From Pseudolabrys sp. (lineage in GTDB: Bacteria; Pseudomonadota; Alphaproteobacteria; Rhizobiales; Xanthobacteraceae): a stretch of 64,000 nt of DNA. Below the pieces are notes generated by a model, which was not told where the DNA came from, searched no databases, and saw only the letters and a program-made list of their open reading frames with translations. Position numbers and translations under genes: made by a program. Positions 59,780-64,000 of this stretch are shown one piece after another. Location of the stretch: contig JAICMO010000001.1 of assembly GCA_025929185.1 (NCBI GenBank), positions 1-64,000 of the forward strand. The letters are read 5' to 3'. The first letter of the stretch is position 1, and the number at the start of each line of letters is the position of its first letter.

Positions 59780-60988
59780 ATGAAACGTTTCTTTGCGCTC
59801 GCCGCGCTTGCCGTCGCATTGACGTGCGGCTCGGCGCAGGCCCAAAACAAGACGATCAAGATCGGCGTACTCAGCGACATGTCGAGTCTTTACGCCGCCA
59901 TTGGCGGACCGGGATCGGTCGTTGCGGCCAAGATGGCGGTGGAGGACTCCGGCGTCGAGAAGAAGGGCCTCAAAGTTGAAATCTTGAGCGCCGACCATCA
60001 GAACAAGCCTGACATCGGCGCCAGCATCGTGCGTCATTGGATCGACGTCGACCATGTTGACGCAGTTGCGGATACGCCGACTTCATCGGTGGCGCTCGCC
60101 GTCAATCAGGTCGTCAAAGAAAAGAATAAGGTCTTCCTGATCTCGGGTGCGGGCAGCTCCGACCTCACAGGCAAGGCCTGCTCGCCGAACAGCGTGCACT
60201 GGACGTATGACACCTGGGCATTGGCACACGGCACCGGCAAGGCCATCGTTGAAAGCGGCAAGAAGACCTGGTTCTTTCTGACTGCCGATTACGCCTTCGG
60301 CCATGCCTTGGAACGCGATACGGCTGCGGTTGTGAAAGCCAACGGCGGCAAGGTGCTTGGGACGGTGAACGTGCCGTTCCCGGCCACCGACTTCTCGTCA
60401 TTCCTGCTACAAGCGCAGGCGTCGAAGGCGCAGGTGATCGGCCTTGCCAACGCCGGCGGCGACACGATCAACGCGATCAAGCAGGCGCACGAATTCGGCA
60501 TTGTGAAGGGCGGCCAAAGTCTCGCCGGCCTTCTGGTCTTCGTCACCGATGTGCACTCGCTCGGACTTGAAACGTCGCAAGGTCTCCTTTTCACGACGGC
60601 CTATTACTGGGACCGCAATGACGCTAGCCGCAATTTCGGAAAGCGCTTTGCGAAGCAACACAATGGCGCGATGCCGACCATGGTGCAGGCCGGCGTGTAT
60701 TCATCGGTGCTTGCTTATCTCAAGACGGTCGCTGCCATGGGCGGCAAGGCCGACGATGGCAAAGCGGTGATGGACAAGATGAAGTCCAAGCCGATCGACG
60801 ACCCGCTGTTCGGGAAAGTGACGATCCGCCAGGACGGCCGCGCCATTCACGACATGTATCTCGTCGAGGTGAAGAAGCCTTCCGAGTCGAAGGGCGCGTG
60901 GGACTATCTGAACATTCGCGCCACCATTCCGGCCAAGGAAGCGTTCCGGCCTCTCAACGAGGGCGGCTGCCCGCTGGTGAAGGGTTGA
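59780..60988 (+). CDS. ABC transporter substrate-binding protein (Peripla_BP_6 type), second operon
   Basis: Signal peptide AALAVALTCGSAQA; KTIKIGVLSDMSSLYAAIGGPGSVVAAKMAVEDSG. Confidence 0.94.
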   Translation: MKRFFALAALAVALTCGSAQAQNKTIKIGVLSDMSSLYAAIGGPGSVVAAKMAVEDSGVEKKGLKVEILSADHQNKPDIGASIVRHWIDVDHVDAVADTPTSSVALAVNQVVKEKNKVFLISGAGSSDLTGKACSPNSVHWTYDTWALAHGTGKAIVESGKKTWFFLTADYAFGHALERDTAAVVKANGGKVLGTVNVPFPATDFSSFLLQAQASKAQVIGLANAGGDTINAIKQAHEFGIVKGGQSLAGLLVFVTDVHSLGLETSQGLLFTTAYYWDRNDASRNFGKRFAKQHNGAMPTMVQAGVYSSVLAYLKTVAAMGGKADDGKAVMDKMKSKPIDDPLFGKVTIRQDGRAIHDMYLVEVKKPSESKGAWDYLNIRATIPAKEAFRPLNEGGCPLVKG

Positions 60989-61130
60989 ACGTGCGAGTCC
61001 GCGTCCCGGATCCGATGCAGCACGGCGTGATGCGTCGCTGATTCGGGACCGCGGCTACCAGACTCGGGTGTCGGGCCGGCAGCGTCGTACGTCATACCAC
61101 GCTGCGCCCGCGGCATGCGGACGGATAAGC

Positions 61131-62018
61131 ATGTTCGAAATCTTCGGCATCCCTTCGACGGCGTTGTTCGGCCAGCTGCTTATCGGGCTGATCAACGGGT
61201 CTTTCTATGCTCTGCTGAGCTTGGGCCTCGCCGTCATTTTCGGCATGCTTAATATCATCAATTTCGCGCATGGCGCGCTGTACATGCTGGGCGCGTTCAC
61301 GGCTTTTCTGCTCCTTCATTATGCCGGCGTCGACTATTGGTGGGCGCTTGTGATCGTGCCGATCGTCGTAGGGATCGTCGGAGTCGTCATCGAGCGCCTG
61401 CTCCTGCAATGGCTCTACAAGCTGGATCACCTGTACGGGCTGTTGCTGACCTTTGGGCTCGCGCTAATCATCGAAGGCATGTTTCGCAATTTTTTTGGCG
61501 CGTCCGGCCGGCCATATCAAATCCCCGAGTTGCTGCGCGGCGGACAGAACCTCGGATTTATGTTTCTGCCGAACTACCGGGCGTGGGTCGTGTTCTTTTC
61601 GGCTGTTGTGTGCTTCTCGACATGGTTTTTGATCGAGCGGACATCTCTTGGCGCCACGTTGCGCGCTGCGACGGAAAATCCGACCCTTGTGCGCGCCTTC
61701 GGCATCAACGTGCCGCGCATGATCATGCTGACCTATGGATTTGGCGCTGCGCTCGCGGCATTAGCCGGGGTCATGGCGGCGCCGATCTATAACGTTTCCC
61801 CGCAGATGGGATCGGACATCATTATCGTGGTGTTTGCTGTCGTGGTGATCGGAGGCATGGGGTCGATTCTCGGCGCCGTCCTCACCGGATTCGGCCTCGG
61901 CATTATCGAGGGTCTTACCAAGGTATTTTTCCCCGAAGCCTCCAACACGGTCGTCTTCGTGATCATGGCGATCGTGCTTCTGGTGAAACCGGCCGGGCTA
62001 TTCGGGCGGAGAGGGTGA
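61131..62018 (+). CDS. Liv-type ABC permease (LivH-like), second operon
   Basis: LLSLGLAVIFGMLNIINFAHGALYMLGAFTAF, VVIGGMGSILGAVLTGFGLGIIEGL; start moved to ATG at 61131. Confidence 0.94.
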   Translation: MFEIFGIPSTALFGQLLIGLINGSFYALLSLGLAVIFGMLNIINFAHGALYMLGAFTAFLLLHYAGVDYWWALVIVPIVVGIVGVVIERLLLQWLYKLDHLYGLLLTFGLALIIEGMFRNFFGASGRPYQIPELLRGGQNLGFMFLPNYRAWVVFFSAVVCFSTWFLIERTSLGATLRAATENPTLVRAFGINVPRMIMLTYGFGAALAALAGVMAAPIYNVSPQMGSDIIIVVFAVVVIGGMGSILGAVLTGFGLGIIEGLTKVFFPEASNTVVFVIMAIVLLVKPAGLFGRRG

Positions 62019-62989
62019 TGGAGCGAGTCGTCGATCCGCTCACCGAAAGCGAATCCACCCTTCGCGCGCAGAGCGGGCGTATTGCCTTCGCTATCATGGT
62101 CGCGGCGTTGATCGTTGCGCCGTTCATGACTTATCCGCTTTTCCTGATGCAGGCGATGTGCTTTGCCCTGTTTGCCTGTGCATTCAACCTGCTGATCGGC
62201 TACGTCGGACTGTTGTCGTTTGGCCATGCGCTCTACTTCGGATGGGCGAGCTATCTTTCGGCCTATTCGGCCAAGGCGTGGGGCCTCCCGCCGGCGCTTG
62301 CGATCCTGACCGGGACGGCGACCGCGGCGGTCTGCGGCCTCGTTGCCGGCGCGCTGGCGATCCGCCGCCAAGGCATCTATTTCGCCATGATCACGCTTGC
62401 GCTGGCGCAGATGATGTATTTCTTCGCCGTGCAAGCGCAATTCACCGGAGGTGAAGACGGAATTCAAGCCGTTCCGCGCGGCAAGTTGTTTGGTTTCGTC
62501 AATCTGCAAAACGAAGCGGCAATGTATATTGTGGTGCTGGTGATTTTTCTCGCGGGATTTTTGCTGATCTATCGCATCATCCATTCACCCTTCGGCGAAG
62601 TTCTCAAGGCGATCCGGGAAAACGAGACTCGCGCGATTTCGCTCGGTTACAAGACCGAGCGCTACAAGCTGCTCGCGTTTGTCCTTTCCGCCACGCTCGC
62701 GGGTCTCGCCGGCGCCACCAAAGCCATTGTCCTCCAGCTGGCCTCGCTCACCGACGTCAATTGGCCGATGTCGGGCGAAGTCGTGTTAATGACGCTTGTC
62801 GGCGGGCTCGGCACGATTTTCGGGCCGGTGGTCGGCGCGTTCGTAATTCTGGTCATGCAATACAAGCTCGCGCCGCTCGGCGAATGGGTTTTGGTAATTC
62901 AAGGCGCGATCTTTGTCGCCTGCGTGTTGCTGTTCCGCCGCGGCATCATCGGTGAGCTTGCGAACCGGTTGCGCATTCGGGAACTATAG
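62015..62989 (+). CDS. Liv-type ABC permease (LivM-like), second operon
   Basis: GYVGLLSFGHALYFGWASYLSAY, LVGGLGTIFGPVVGAFVILVMQ. Confidence 0.94.
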   Translation: MMERVVDPLTESESTLRAQSGRIAFAIMVAALIVAPFMTYPLFLMQAMCFALFACAFNLLIGYVGLLSFGHALYFGWASYLSAYSAKAWGLPPALAILTGTATAAVCGLVAGALAIRRQGIYFAMITLALAQMMYFFAVQAQFTGGEDGIQAVPRGKLFGFVNLQNEAAMYIVVLVIFLAGFLLIYRIIHSPFGEVLKAIRENETRAISLGYKTERYKLLAFVLSATLAGLAGATKAIVLQLASLTDVNWPMSGEVVLMTLVGGLGTIFGPVVGAFVILVMQYKLAPLGEWVLVIQGAIFVACVLLFRRGIIGELANRLRIREL

Positions 62990-63104
62990 CCATCTCCGCC
63001 CGCGCGTCGGAACGAACCAGAACGGCTAACGTTAGCAGCCTGACCGCCGGTATCGATAAAGCTGCATCAGCCGGCTTGCCGAAAGCGCACGAAGCGGAGA
63101 GGCC

Positions 63105-63416
63105 ATGCTGAAAATTATGCTCATTCCTGCTGCCGTTGCGATCGCGACGCTTCCTGTCGTGACGTTGGCGCAGACGACAACCCCTTCACCCAATCTCGAG
63201 AATGGAAAGGTGATGCCGACCGCGCCGAATTCCGGCGCCGGAATTCCAGGGCAGCCGGGAAATAAAAATGGACCGCCGGCGAAGTCCGGCACCACGGGCG
63301 CGGCGAACTCTGCGACCACGCCGCTCTCGAAAGAAGACGCCGCCAAGGTTCCCGGAAAGCCCGGCGGCAAGAGCGGTCCGCCCGTGATGCCGCCTTCCGG
63401 CTCGACCGCGAAATAA
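63105..63416 (+). CDS. Small secreted Gly/Pro-rich hypothetical protein
   Basis: Signal peptide MLKIMLIPAAVAIATLPVVTLAQ; internal near-repeat GQPGNKNGPPAKSG / GKPGGKSGPPVMPPSG. Confidence 0.65.
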   Translation: MLKIMLIPAAVAIATLPVVTLAQTTTPSPNLENGKVMPTAPNSGAGIPGQPGNKNGPPAKSGTTGAANSATTPLSKEDAAKVPGKPGGKSGPPVMPPSGSTAK

Positions 63417-63433
63417 CGTACATCGCCGGCGGT

Positions 63434-64000
63434 TCAATCCAGTTTCTGCTGAATCGCGCGTGCAAGCGCGAAGAGCCGGCGTTCGATCGTCGATGGTACC
63501 TCGCACACGTAGCTGATGGTGTGCCTTCGTTCGTCGAAAATGCGGGTGTCCCAAGCCACCTGATTGCCGAGCTTGTCGATCGTTCCGGGCTCTTGCTTGG
63601 AGGCGTCTTCGTGCGCCCGTAATTCCGTTAGCTCGGTACTGATTTTCTGGCGCAATTGCTGTTGACGCTGTGAGAAGCGCTTGATCCCGTCCATAACCTG
63701 CGTGCGCTCGTTGTTGAGCGTCGCGAACAGCCCGGCAAACAGTAGCTTGGCTTTCTTCTCTTTTTCCGCCCTCCCACCGGCAATGAACTCGGCGGCCGCC
63801 TTTTCCGCGTCTTGGAGTGGCGTGCGCCGCGCCGCGAGACGCGCGACGAGGTCCTCGATCGTCGGGTCGTTCTTCCAGGCGTCACGCACGTCGTCGATGG
63901 CCGGTCCGTTCCAGAAAGCGGCAATCGACAGCTGCGGCACCTCGATCTGCTGGCAGGGCCAATCCGGATGGCGCGGGTCCATTGCATATGCAGCGCCCGA
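63434..64000 (-). CDS. Conserved-looking hypothetical exported protein, 5' end truncated by the window
   Basis: ORF stays open to the window edge; codons before the ATG at 63982 read SGAAYA, a signal-peptidase-like A-Y-A motif, so the true start lies outside. Confidence 0.65.
   Translation of the reverse strand, partial: SGAAYAMDPRHPDWPCQQIEVPQLSIAAFWNGPAIDDVRDAWKNDPTIEDLVARLAARRTPLQDAEKAAAEFIAGGRAEKEKKAKLLFAGLFATLNNERTQVMDGIKRFSQRQQQLRQKISTELTELRAHEDASKQEPGTIDKLGNQVAWDTRIFDERRHTISYVCEVPSTIERRLFALARAIQQKLD

Overview
The window looks like a GC-rich alphaproteobacterial chromosome, probably Rhizobiales/Bradyrhizobium-like (inferred from gene families and intergenic repeats, not from a search). 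In order it contains: (1) a Rossmann NAD(P)-binding protein and a triple-PAS GGDEF/EAL regulator; (2) a NodU/TobZ-type carbamoyltransferase divergent from an overlapping EamA transporter / FkbH-like HAD-IIIC / stand-alone ACP operon; (3) a dipeptide-type ABC transporter operon with a DUF1028 protein and a PLP dehydratase; (4) an OpgG/D + OpgH glucan pair; (5) an amidase / epimerase / SDR / hydrolase / SDR catabolic block with a full Liv-type ABC transporter; (6) a membrane formate-dehydrogenase-like operon (1152-aa catalytic subunit, FeS subunit, NrfD-like anchor, small unknown ORF); (7) a VanZ-like protein and a Crp/Fnr regulator; (8) a roughly 17-kb exopolysaccharide locus (ExoF/Wza-like, Wzz-like, WecG-like GT, GT2, Wzy-like, acyl/aminoacyltransferase-like, GH10, DUF6492-like, JmjC/cupin-like, polysaccharide deacetylase, Wzx-like, GT4) flanked by a flavoprotein/ATP-grasp pair; (9) an MFS transporter, a class C beta-lactamase-like hydrolase and a second Liv operon. 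The most notable signals are the FkbH-ACP-carbamoyltransferase mini-cluster, the (CAG)13 tract just upstream of the last EPS glycosyltransferase, the extended formate-dehydrogenase-like subunit, and the DUF6492/JmjC/deacetylase and GH10 genes embedded in the EPS locus. I saw no CRISPR array, rRNA, tRNA or intact transposase. All calls are from reading motifs; no database search was run.
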